From assembly GCA_017503735.1 (NCBI GenBank), contig JAFVSN010000031.1, forward strand, positions 124,001 to 188,000: a stretch of 64,000 nucleotides of DNA. The letters are read 5' to 3'. Every line of letters begins with the position of its first letter. Position 1 is the stretch's first letter. The DNA is from Lachnospiraceae bacterium (GTDB lineage Bacteria; Bacillota; Clostridia; Lachnospirales; Lachnospiraceae). Both the position numbers and the translations under genes were made by a program. A model generated the notes under the pieces. That model was not told where the DNA came from, made no database searches, and was given only the letters and a program-made list of their open reading frames with translations. Below, piece by piece: positions 24,635 to 32,673 of the stretch.

Positions 24635-25060
24635 TTGGATTCGAATGATAAAAAGGAACGTTTGGTTACTTTTTCTTTGGGCGGAATGTTGTTTGAATAT
24701 GATGAGGTCAAGAATCAGAAAAATATTGAAAAGCATGGAATTTCATTTAAGAGTGCAGTACGTGTATTTTGGGATTATGACAGAATCGAGTTCTATGATG
24801 AAGAGAACAGTTCAGACGAAGACCGGTATGACACAATTGGAGATTTGACCGCCGGAAATATTCGGTTGAGTGCAATGAAAGACGAAACAACGATAGGAAG
24901 TGTTGTAGGTGCGCCAAAAGATAAGGAAGATGTGCTGTTTGTTGTATATACAGAACGTATACAAGTGAATGATAGCGGAATAGCAACCGAGGTTACAAGA
25001 ATAATTTCTGCAAGAAGTGCGACAAGCTTTGAAAGGGGGCTTTATTATGGTAAATGTTAG
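24635..25060 (+). CDS. brnT: BrnT-family ribonuclease toxin
   Basis: A 141-residue toxin of the BrnT family (RelE-like fold mRNA interferases). Family pattern: FEYDEVKNQKNIEKHGISF, then VFWDYDR, DEDRYDTIGD, LFVVYTER and IISARSATSFERGLYY. It is longer than the typical 90-100 residues because of inserts around residues 60-85. The start is TTG 24635, supported by GGAGG 7 bases upstream; no better start exists. It overlaps the antitoxin gene by 14 bases, as is usual for toxin-antitoxin pairs, and follows the RNA ligase by 25 bases. Confidence 0.85.
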   Translation: MDSNDKKERLVTFSLGGMLFEYDEVKNQKNIEKHGISFKSAVRVFWDYDRIEFYDEENSSDEDRYDTIGDLTAGNIRLSAMKDETTIGSVVGAPKDKEDVLFVVYTERIQVNDSGIATEVTRIISARSATSFERGLYYGKC

Positions 25061-25238
25061 TGAAATGACACCGGATTTAGCAAAAGAGCTGGCCTTTTCG
25101 GAGGAGGAGTTAAAGGAACTGGAAAAAGCCAGAAATAAAGAAATCGTATTTGATGAGGATTGCCCGGAAACAACGCCGGAACGGGCATTAAAATTCAAAC
25201 GGGTAAATCCGCCGCGGGATGTGAAGAGAGCATTATAG
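25047..25238 (+). CDS. brnA: BrnA-type antitoxin
   Basis: A 63-residue partner of BrnT. The C-terminal signature EIVFDEDCPETTPERALKF matches the short BrnA-like antitoxins that accompany BrnT in Firmicutes; the ribbon-helix-helix part is not obvious. ATG 25047 has GAAAGGGGG 7 bases upstream. The 14-base overlap with brnT couples their translation. Without a clear DNA-binding domain, repression may depend on the upstream XRE protein instead. Confidence 0.75.
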   Translation: MVNVSEMTPDLAKELAFSEEELKELEKARNKEIVFDEDCPETTPERALKFKRVNPPRDVKRAL

Positions 25239-25288
25239 CATATTTCCCTCCCGCCCCTCATACACTGTAAAAAAGCCTGCATGAGGGT

Positions 25289-25546
25289 ATGAGATTGGAA
25301 GGATGTATTGAAGAACGGGTTGTAGAAATCGCAAGGTACATAGTGGAGCATAAGGCCACGGTTCGTGAGACGGCGAAGGCCTTTGGGATAAGCAAGAGTA
25401 CGGTGCATAAGGATGTCACCGAACGTCTCCCGAGGGTAAACAAAAACCTTGCGGAGGCCACCAGAGAAGTGTTGGATGTCAATAAATCCGAGCGTCACAT
25501 TCGAGGGGGAATGGCAACGCGGGAGAAGTATTTACACAAAGGTTAA
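25289..25546 (+). CDS. spoIIID: Sporulation transcription factor SpoIIID
   Basis: An 85-residue mother-cell DNA-binding protein that switches genes on and off between the sigma-E and sigma-K stages. Recognised from IEERVVEIARYIVEHKATVR, the HTH AFGISKSTVHKDVTERLP and the C-terminal NKSERHIRGGMATREKY. ATG 25289 lies only one base after GAGGG, whereas TTG 25295 has an ideal 7-base spacing, so the protein may begin at the TTG. The ribosome site sits in the 3' arm of a 7-bp hairpin (25255-25261 with 25281-25287). Its presence indicates an endospore former. Confidence 0.93.
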   Translation: MRLEGCIEERVVEIARYIVEHKATVRETAKAFGISKSTVHKDVTERLPRVNKNLAEATREVLDVNKSERHIRGGMATREKYLHKG

Positions 25547-25570
25547 CTTGCGGAATTTTAATCGGAAAAT

Positions 25571-25633
25571 AAAAGCAACATACGAAATGCGGAATCGTTG
25601 TAAAACGAGAAGTGTTTCGGGGTTGCTTTTTTT
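25571..25633 (+). terminator. Terminator after spoIIID
   Basis: Outer stem AAAAGCAAC (25571-25579) / GTTGCTTTT (25622-25630), with an inner CGAAA/TTTCG pairing and a T-run to 25633. The rest of the 321-base gap up to rnfC is AT-rich (long T and A tracts) and holds a possible -10 box, TATGAT, at 25792-25797 with a weak -35. Confidence 0.7.
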
Positions 25634-25867
25634 CATCTAAGCGGGGAAAAACGACATCTTTTTAGAGTGGGAGAAATGCTTGTTAAAAAAACATCCAAAT
25701 TCGTTAAAAATCCAACAAAATCAAGGCTTTGCAGGCGTTAATTTTTTTTAACTTTTGCATTTTTTTCGTTTCTTTTTGGCGTAGTATGTGGTATGATAAA
25801 AGGTGAGAATATTACAAGATGCGACAAGCATCTGTGGAATATAGTTTGGAGAAAGGAAGGTTTCGTT

Positions 25868-27190
25868 ATGGGCAAAGCAACATTTCGCGGCGGCATACAT
25901 ATGTACGACGGAAAGGATTTGTCGAAGGACAAAAAAACAGTGGCGCTGAGACCGAAGGGGGACGTAGTTTACCCGTTGTCCCAGCATATCGGTGCTCCGG
26001 CAAAGCCGATTGTGGAAGTGGGAGATAAAGTATTGGGAGGACAGAGAATCGCAGAAGCGACAGGTTTCGTATCGGCAAACGTCATCAGTGCGGTATCCGG
26101 TACGGTAAAGGCAATCGAAAAGAGACTTACGGTATCCGGCGCGTTGTGTGATTCTATCGTAATCGAGAATGACGGTGAATTTACGAAGATAGAAGGATAC
26201 GGGGAAAAGAGAGATTACACCAAGCTTTCCAAGGAAGAAATCCGGCAGTATGTAAAGGACGCCGGAATCGTGGGAATGGGTGGTGCCGGTTTCCCGACCC
26301 ATGTAAAGCTGACACCGAAAAATGACGATGCCATTGATTATGTGATTGTAAACGGTGCGGAATGTGAGCCGTATCTTACCTCCGACTACCGCATGATGCT
26401 GGAAGAAACCGAGCGACTGGTAGGCGGTCTTAAGATTATTTTACAGTTGTTTGATAAGGCAAAAGGCATTATATTAATCGAAGATAATAAGCCGGATGCC
26501 ATTGAAAAGATTTCTGCTTTGGTGAAAGAAGAACCGCGTATTACGGTGAAAGTGGCAAAGACAAAATACCCGCAAGGTGCGGAACGTCAGATTATTAACG
26601 TGGCAACCGGACGCAAGATTAATTCTTCCATGCTGCCGGCGGATGCGGGATGTGTGGTTAATAATGTGGATACCGTGATTTCCGTGTATATGGCGGTGGC
26701 AGAGTCCACGCCGCTTGTTCGTCGTATTATTACGGTGACGGGAGATGCGGTGGCAAATCCGCAGAACTTTTCGGTATGTACCGGTACTTCTTATCTGGAA
26801 CTTATCGAGGCGGCAGGCGGATTTACTACGGAACCGGAAAAGGTAATTTCCGGTGGCCCGATGATGGGTATGGCGTTGTTTGATTTGGATATTCCGGTAA
26901 CGAAGACTTCTTCGGCATTGCTTGCTTTTGCAAAGGATGAAGCGGTAACGCTTCCGACAAGTCCTTGTATCCGTTGCGGTCGTTGTGTAAGCGTTTGTCC
27001 GAGCCGTCTGGTTCCCCAGAGAATGATGGAGTACGCAGAGAGCTTTGATAATGAAGGATTTGTAGGCTTGGACGGTATGGAATGTTATGAATGCGGCACC
27101 TGTACTTATGTATGTCCGGCAGGCAGACGTCTGACCCAGGCTTTTAAGCAGACCCGTCGCAGTATTTTAGACGAGAGAAGAAAGAAATAA
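25868..27190 (+). CDS. rnfC: Rnf complex subunit C
   Basis: RnfC is the peripheral NADH-interacting subunit of the Na+ or H+-pumping ferredoxin:NAD+ oxidoreductase. The 440-residue protein begins MGKATFRGGIHMYDGKDLS, shows the FMN/NADH-binding glycine-rich segment GIVGMGGAGFPTHVK and ends with two ferredoxin-type clusters, CIRCGRCVSVCP and CYECGTCTYVCP. I chose ATG 25868 (AAGGAAGG upstream); the frame upstream is AT-rich leader. It is the first gene of rnfCDGEAB, the order found in Clostridia. Confidence 0.96.
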   Translation: MGKATFRGGIHMYDGKDLSKDKKTVALRPKGDVVYPLSQHIGAPAKPIVEVGDKVLGGQRIAEATGFVSANVISAVSGTVKAIEKRLTVSGALCDSIVIENDGEFTKIEGYGEKRDYTKLSKEEIRQYVKDAGIVGMGGAGFPTHVKLTPKNDDAIDYVIVNGAECEPYLTSDYRMMLEETERLVGGLKIILQLFDKAKGIILIEDNKPDAIEKISALVKEEPRITVKVAKTKYPQGAERQIINVATGRKINSSMLPADAGCVVNNVDTVISVYMAVAESTPLVRRIITVTGDAVANPQNFSVCTGTSYLELIEAAGGFTTEPEKVISGGPMMGMALFDLDIPVTKTSSALLAFAKDEAVTLPTSPCIRCGRCVSVCPSRLVPQRMMEYAESFDNEGFVGLDGMECYECGTCTYVCPAGRRLTQAFKQTRRSILDERRKK

Positions 27191-27202
27191 GGAGGAGCAA
27201 AG

Positions 27203-28195
27203 ATGAAAAACAAGTTAAATGTGTCGGCTTCTCCGCATATCAGAAGCAAAGAAACGACAGCAACGATTATGCGGGATGTAATGATTGCACTGGCACCGGC
27301 GGCACTGTTTGGTGTATTCCAGTTCGGTTTCCGGGCATTCATGATTTTACTGTTATCGGTGACATCCTGCGTGCTTTCCGAGTACTTATATAAGAAATTA
27401 ATGAAGATTCCTACCGACGGCTACGAATGCAGTGCCATGGTAACCGGTTTGTTACTGGGGATGAATCTTTCCGCAAATGTACCGTACTGGATTCCGGTGT
27501 TAGGCGGCGTGTTTGCCATCGTGGTAGTAAAGATGCTGTTCGGCGGTCTCGGTCAGAATTTCATGAACCCGGCGTTGGCGGCAAGATGCTTCCTTTTGAT
27601 TTCTGCCGGTCGTGCCATGACGGATTTTGCGGTAGAGCGGGTGGATGCAGGGAATACCTGGAAGATGATTCAGTCCGGTGCGGCAGGCCTTGACGGTCTT
27701 TCTTCCGCAACACCTCTTGCGGCGATAAAGGCCGGCGAAAGCGCAAGCCTGTATGATATGTTCTTCGGATTTACCGGCGGAACCATCGGTGAGACCAGTG
27801 CGTTCCTTCTTTTGCTCGGCGGCCTGTATTTGATTTTGTGCCGTGTGATTTCCATCCGTATTCCGGCGGCCTATATTCTGTCCTTTGTTGTATTTATGGG
27901 ATTATTCGGCGGTCACGGATTTGACGCAGAGTATTTGGCAATGCAGGTGTGCGGCGGCGGTTTGATGTTAGGTGCCTTCTTTATGGCAACGGACTATGTT
28001 ACCTCCCCGATTACCCCGTCGGGTAAAATCGTATTCGGTATTTTCCTCGGTGTGTTAACCGGTATTTTCCGCGTATTAGGCGGTTCTGCGGAGGGTGTTT
28101 CTTATGCAATTATTACCGGCAATATTTTAGTGCCGTTGATTGAAAAAGTAACCATGCCGAGATCCTTCGGAAAAGGAGGGAAAGCCAATGTCTAA
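27203..28195 (+). CDS. rnfD: Rnf complex subunit D
   Basis: A 330-residue integral membrane subunit with about nine TM helices. The covalent FMN attachment Thr lies in SSATPLAAIK. It starts MKNKLNVSASPHIRSKETT, typical of the family, with AAGGAGG upstream, 12 bases after rnfC, and overlaps rnfG by 8 bases. Confidence 0.96.
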   Translation: MKNKLNVSASPHIRSKETTATIMRDVMIALAPAALFGVFQFGFRAFMILLLSVTSCVLSEYLYKKLMKIPTDGYECSAMVTGLLLGMNLSANVPYWIPVLGGVFAIVVVKMLFGGLGQNFMNPALAARCFLLISAGRAMTDFAVERVDAGNTWKMIQSGAAGLDGLSSATPLAAIKAGESASLYDMFFGFTGGTIGETSAFLLLLGGLYLILCRVISIRIPAAYILSFVVFMGLFGGHGFDAEYLAMQVCGGGLMLGAFFMATDYVTSPITPSGKIVFGIFLGVLTGIFRVLGGSAEGVSYAIITGNILVPLIEKVTMPRSFGKGGKANV

Positions 28196-28844
28196 AAAGA
28201 AAAACGGAATCGGTTCTATTATAAAAGATACCTTTGCACTTTTGATGATAACGGCGGTGGCAGCGGTGTTCCTCGGATTTGTTCGCGAGATTACCGCAGA
28301 GCCGATTGCAAAGAGAGCGGAAGAGGATAAGCAGAAAGCGTATCTTGCGGTATATGAGAATGCCACTTCCGTAGTGGAGTCGAAGGATGTACCGGAGCTT
28401 CAGGCGGCTTTGGCGAAAGCCTCCGAGATTTTAACACCGGCCTATGCTTCCGTTACCATTGACGAAGCTTGTCTTGCAAAGGATGCCTCCGGAACTATCA
28501 TCGGTTACATATTGACTGCGACGGATAAGAAGGGATACGGCGGTGCCATTCAGATGGTATTCGGTTATTCTCTGGACGGCACGGTGACCGGTATTGAGTT
28601 TTTGACCATTAACGAAACAGCGGGATTCGGATTGGAAGCAGAAAAGAATCCGGAGTGGAGAACTCAGTACTATGGCGTTCCGACGGACGCCTTTACGGTA
28701 ACGAAATCCGGGAAGACAACGGCGAGTGAGATTGATGCCATCAGCGGTGCAACCATTACTTCCAAGGCGGTTACCGAAGGAATTAACGGTGGCGTACTGT
28801 TTGGGAAGTATCTGACGGAGCAGGGAATCGGAGGTGTCAAATGA
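28188..28844 (+). CDS. rnfG: Rnf complex subunit G
   Basis: A 218-residue subunit with one N-terminal TM helix and an extracytoplasmic FMN-binding domain. The covalent FMN Thr is in the motif DAISGATITSKAV. The family motif TAGFG appears as ETAGFGLEAE. It overlaps rnfD by 8 bases and rnfE by 4. Confidence 0.96.
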   Translation: MSKKKNGIGSIIKDTFALLMITAVAAVFLGFVREITAEPIAKRAEEDKQKAYLAVYENATSVVESKDVPELQAALAKASEILTPAYASVTIDEACLAKDASGTIIGYILTATDKKGYGGAIQMVFGYSLDGTVTGIEFLTINETAGFGLEAEKNPEWRTQYYGVPTDAFTVTKSGKTTASEIDAISGATITSKAVTEGINGGVLFGKYLTEQGIGGVK

Positions 28845-29713
28845 AGCAGTGTATGAAACAGTTATGGAACGGTCTGTTCAAGGAGAATCCGACCTTTGTA
28901 TTGATGCTTGGTATGTGTCCGACCCTGGCCACCACCACATCGGCCTCCAATGCAATCGGTATGGGATTAACCACAACCGTGGTTTTGGTGTTATCAAACA
29001 TGTTGATTTCCATGTTGCGAAAGGTGATTCCGGATAAGGTGCGTATTCCGGCGTTCATCGTTGTGATTGCATCTTTTGTAACGATTGTGGAGTTTTTGTT
29101 AAAGGCATATTTGCCGGGATTAAACGAATCTCTCGGTATTTATATTCCGCTTATCGTAGTAAACTGTATTATTTTGGGCCGTGCGGAAGCCTTTGCTTCC
29201 AAGAACAAAGTGTTACCGTCTGCCTTTGACGGAATCGGAATGGGTCTCGGATTTACCCTCGGTCTTACCTGTATCGGTGTATTCCGTGAACTTTTGGGAG
29301 CCGGAGAGGTGTTCGGTATCCGGGTGATGCCGGCATCCTTCGAGCCGCTTGCGATTTTTGTTATGGCACCGGGGGCATTCTTTGTACTTGCGATGTTAAC
29401 GGCATTGCAGAATAAGTTTAAGTTAAAGTCGGCTACGAATGTGCCGGGTGGCATGGATTCCCTTGCCTGCGGCGGAAATTGTGCATCCTGTGACGGAAAA
29501 ACCTGTAGTGCCAATCATGCGGTACTTGCACAGATAAAAGAACAGAAAGCGGCAGAGGAAGCTGCAAAGAAAGAGGCGGCAAAGCAGGAAGCTCTGCGGA
29601 AGGCTGCAGAAGCAAAGAAAGCCAAAGAAGCAGAGGAAGCTGCCAAAGCGGCGGAAGTGACTGCCGAATCGGCGGTAACAGAGGAAGAAACAACAGGAAA
29701 GGAGGAGGCATAA
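28841..29713 (+). CDS. rnfE: Rnf complex subunit E with Cys-rich C-terminal extension
   Basis: The first 200 residues are a normal six-helix RnfE, with conserved Cys26 (LGMCPTLA) and Cys108 (VVNCIILG), the residues that bind an intramembrane iron-sulfur cluster together with RnfA. Unusually, about 90 further residues follow: a four-Cys cluster (C210, C214, C217, C222 in LACGGNCASCDGKTC) and a highly charged Ala/Glu/Lys helix to the end. The Cys spacing suggests a metal or Fe-S site on the cytoplasmic side, and the tail may contact RnfB or RnfC. It is translationally coupled to rnfG (ATGA) and directly followed by rnfA. Confidence 0.94.
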   Translation: MKQCMKQLWNGLFKENPTFVLMLGMCPTLATTTSASNAIGMGLTTTVVLVLSNMLISMLRKVIPDKVRIPAFIVVIASFVTIVEFLLKAYLPGLNESLGIYIPLIVVNCIILGRAEAFASKNKVLPSAFDGIGMGLGFTLGLTCIGVFRELLGAGEVFGIRVMPASFEPLAIFVMAPGAFFVLAMLTALQNKFKLKSATNVPGGMDSLACGGNCASCDGKTCSANHAVLAQIKEQKAAEEAAKKEAAKQEALRKAAEAKKAKEAEEAAKAAEVTAESAVTEEETTGKEEA

Positions 29714-29714
29714 T

Positions 29715-30299
29715 ATGAAGGAATTGTTATTGATTGCATTAGGTTCCGCACTGGTTAATAACGTAGTATTAAGTCAGTTTTTAGGTCTCTGTCCGTTTCT
29801 CGGTGTTTCCAAGAAGATTAAGACGGCAGCGGGCATGGGAGCAGCGGTTATTTTTGTTATTACCATTGCATCCGCAGTTACATCATTGATTTATGACGGC
29901 ATTTTGGTCCGTTTTGATTTGGATTATTTAAAGACGATTGTATTTATCCTTGTAATTGCCGCATTGGTACAGCTGGTTGAAATGGTATTAAAGAAGACCA
30001 GCCCGGCATTATATTCCGCCCTTGGTGTGTATTTGCCGTTGATTACGACGAACTGTGCGGTGTTGGGTATTGCGTTGACCAACGTGCAGAACGGTTACGG
30101 CTTGCTTACCAGTGTGGTAAACGGGTTCGCAACGGCTGCCGGTTTTGCGATTTCGATTATCATTTTAGCGGGTATTCGGGAACGTATGGAGCATTCCGAT
30201 ATTCCGAAGGCTTTTCAGGGAATGCCGATTGTTTTGATTGCGGCAGGGTTAATGGCGATTGCATTCAGCGGTTTTGCCGGATTACAGATAGGAGGCTGA
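29715..30299 (+). CDS. rnfA: Rnf complex subunit A
   Basis: A 194-residue, six-helix membrane subunit homologous to RnfE, inserted in the opposite topology. The cluster Cys residues are in LGLCPFLGVSK and TTNCAVLGIALTN. It starts 2 bases after rnfE, with GGAGG in the rnfE 3' end, and rnfB starts 5 bases after its stop. Confidence 0.96.
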   Translation: MKELLLIALGSALVNNVVLSQFLGLCPFLGVSKKIKTAAGMGAAVIFVITIASAVTSLIYDGILVRFDLDYLKTIVFILVIAALVQLVEMVLKKTSPALYSALGVYLPLITTNCAVLGIALTNVQNGYGLLTSVVNGFATAAGFAISIIILAGIRERMEHSDIPKAFQGMPIVLIAAGLMAIAFSGFAGLQIGG

Positions 30300-30303
30300 T
30301 AGG

Positions 30304-31152
30304 ATGGAGCATTTGATTTCTCAGACCCTGTTTGGGGCGGCGGTTGCAACAATCAACTACAAGGCAATCGGAACTGCGGTGGCAATTGTAGCGATTGTGG
30401 GATTGTTAATCGGAATTTTGTTGGGTGTTGCCGGAAAGTTTTTGGAGGTTCCGGTGGATGAGAAGGAAGTGGCGGTAAGAGAGTTGCTTCCGGGAAATAA
30501 CTGCGGCGGTTGCGGTTTTCCGGGCTGTGACGGTCTGGCAAAGGCCATTGCAAACGGCGAGGCTCCGGTATCCCAATGTCCGGTAGCATCTGCAGATGCA
30601 AAAGCGCAGATGGCGGAAGTGATTGGCGCAAGTGCGGAGGAAGGTGTAAAACAGGTAGCGTTTGTGCATTGTTCCGGTACTTGCGAAAAAACGGAATATA
30701 AGTATAATTATTATGGGATTCATGATTGCAGAAAACTGGCATTGATTCCGGGACACGGCGAGAAGCAGTGCGAATACGGCTGCATGGGCTACGGCAGTTG
30801 TGTTAAGGAATGTCAGTTTGATGCCATTCATATTGTAAACGGTGTCGCAGTGGTGGACAAAGAACTTTGTGTTGCCTGCGGAAAATGTATTAAGGTGTGC
30901 CCGAATCACTTGATTTCCCTGATTCCGTATGAGGCAAAGTCCGCAGTGGCTTGCGCATCGCAGGAAAAAGGAAAAGCAGTAAAGGATGCCTGCGATGCAG
31001 GTTGTGCCGGTTGCAGTCTGTGTGCAAAGGTTTGTACGGCAGGAGCCATTGTGATGGAAAACAATCTTCCGCAAATTGATTACGAGAAGTGTAATGGCTG
31101 CGGGGTATGTGCGGAAAAATGCGTGCAGAAGTGTATTGTAATACGAAATTGA
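30304..31152 (+). CDS. rnfB: Rnf complex subunit B
   Basis: A 282-residue ferredoxin-accepting subunit. An N-terminal TM helix (residues about 18-42) is followed by the Cys-rich domain NNCGGCGFPGCDGLAKAI and several [4Fe-4S] motifs: CVACGKCIKVCP, CAGCSLCAKVC and CNGCGVCAEKC, plus an additional Cys set around YGCMGYGSCVKEC. It completes the operon. Electrons from reduced ferredoxin enter here and leave through RnfC to NAD+. Confidence 0.96.
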   Translation: MEHLISQTLFGAAVATINYKAIGTAVAIVAIVGLLIGILLGVAGKFLEVPVDEKEVAVRELLPGNNCGGCGFPGCDGLAKAIANGEAPVSQCPVASADAKAQMAEVIGASAEEGVKQVAFVHCSGTCEKTEYKYNYYGIHDCRKLALIPGHGEKQCEYGCMGYGSCVKECQFDAIHIVNGVAVVDKELCVACGKCIKVCPNHLISLIPYEAKSAVACASQEKGKAVKDACDAGCAGCSLCAKVCTAGAIVMENNLPQIDYEKCNGCGVCAEKCVQKCIVIRN

Positions 31153-31194
31153 CAGGCAAACACAAAATATCAGGAAAGATAAGAGGAAACGAAA

Positions 31195-31569
31195 ATGCAG
31201 TGTGCAATGTGTGGAAGAGAAATAACAAATCCGGATGCAAATTACTGTGATTATTGCGGAACGGCAATCGGTACTATGACATATCGGGAGGAAGTGAAGG
31301 AACCGCAGAAGGTAAGTGAACCGAAGGAAGAACGGGTGTCTACCTGGTTGCTTTTCGGTGTCATGTGTCTCCCGATGATTCCGTTGGTGGGAGGAATTGC
31401 ATATCTGGTCATTCTGTTTTATTGGGCATTTGCAGCCAGTGTTGAAGATTCCAGAAAAAGTTTTGCAAGAGCGACTTTGCTTTATACCGCAGTAACCTTG
31501 GTACTGGGAATGATTTTGCTGGGGTCGTTCTTTGCATTGATTATGAACACGATGTCAGGAGTATTGTAA
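31195..31569 (+). CDS. Zinc-ribbon membrane protein
   Basis: A 124-residue protein with an N-terminal zinc ribbon (MQCAMCGREITNPDANYCDY then CGT) and two predicted TM helices (about residues 50-77 and 92-118). It lies 42 bases after rnfB and 12 bases before the YhaO-like nuclease gene, on the same strand. No specific function is recognised; such zinc-ribbon anchors are common in Firmicutes. Confidence 0.75.
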   Translation: MQCAMCGREITNPDANYCDYCGTAIGTMTYREEVKEPQKVSEPKEERVSTWLLFGVMCLPMIPLVGGIAYLVILFYWAFAASVEDSRKSFARATLLYTAVTLVLGMILLGSFFALIMNTMSGVL

Positions 31570-31581
31570 TCGGGGGAAAAT

Positions 31582-32673
31582 ATGAAGTTACTTCATTGTG
31601 GAGATTTGCACCTGGATTCGGCATTGAGCGCGAATTTAGAGGGAGAAAAGAAAAAACAACGAAAAAGTGAACTTTTGTCGACTTTTGTACGTATGGCAGA
31701 GTATGCTGCGGAGCAGGAAGTGCAGGCGGTACTGATTGCCGGGGATTTGTTTGATGGAAGTTCTGTAACGAAGCGGACGCAGAATATGGTGAAGGAAACC
31801 GTTCTGCGTTTTCCCTTTGTGGACTTTTTGTATTTAAAAGGAAATCATGACGAGGAGTGTTTTTTGGATCACTGGGAAGATCGCCCGGAGAATCTTAAAT
31901 TTTTCGGAACGGATTGGACTTACTACCGTTATGATAATGTGGTAATTGCCGGTGCGGAGTTTACGGGAGAAAATGCGGAACAGCTGTATGATTCGCTGGT
32001 GCTGAACCGGAATGATTGTAATGTAGTAATGTTACACGGCCAGACGGAAAAATATCGCTCCCGTGAACGGGCGGAGACGGTAGCGTTGGGGGCTTTGAAA
32101 AATAAAAATATCGATTATCTGGCATTGGGCCATATCCACTCTTATCGTTATGAGTCTTTGGATACCAGGGGGGCGTATTGCTATTGCGGTTGTCCGGAGG
32201 GCAGAGGCTTTGACGAGTGCGGACCGAAAGGGTTTGTATTGCTGGAAATCGAAGACGACCGGGTAAACCATCACTTTGTACCGTTTGCGCTTCGGGAGGT
32301 ACACGAGATACCGGTGGATATTTCCGGTGCGGAAACGACATTGGCGGTGGAACAAAGAGTAAGAGAAGCACTGGAAAAAGTGTCGGAAAAGGATTTGGTA
32401 AAGGTGACGTTGACCGGAAAGGTAAGTCTTATGGCGGAACGGGATTTGCCATATCTGACCGGCCGGTTTGCGTCACGGTTTTTTGCGTTTAAAATCGGAG
32501 ATAAGGATGTAGGAATTGCGGTTTCTCCGGAAGAATATGAAAATGACATTTCCCTACGGGGAGAGTTTATTCGTCTTGTGATGCAGGGGAACTATACGGA
32601 AGAAGAAAAGCGGATGCTTCTGGAACTTGGAATCCGTGCACTGTGCGGGGAGGAGGTGGAATCTTGCTTTTAA
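31582..32673 (+). CDS. SbcD/YhaO-like metallophosphoesterase nuclease
   Basis: A 363-residue calcineurin-type nuclease. The metal-binding motifs are GDLHLDS, GDLFDG, KGNHDEE, MLHGQT and GHIHSYR. It is the Mre11/SbcD-like partner of the following coiled-coil ATPase, as in the YhaO/YhaN pair of Firmicutes that works in DNA end processing and repair. The last 10 bases overlap the start of the ATPase gene. Confidence 0.88.
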   Translation: MKLLHCGDLHLDSALSANLEGEKKKQRKSELLSTFVRMAEYAAEQEVQAVLIAGDLFDGSSVTKRTQNMVKETVLRFPFVDFLYLKGNHDEECFLDHWEDRPENLKFFGTDWTYYRYDNVVIAGAEFTGENAEQLYDSLVLNRNDCNVVMLHGQTEKYRSRERAETVALGALKNKNIDYLALGHIHSYRYESLDTRGAYCYCGCPEGRGFDECGPKGFVLLEIEDDRVNHHFVPFALREVHEIPVDISGAETTLAVEQRVREALEKVSEKDLVKVTLTGKVSLMAERDLPYLTGRFASRFFAFKIGDKDVGIAVSPEEYENDISLRGEFIRLVMQGNYTEEEKRMLLELGIRALCGEEVESCF

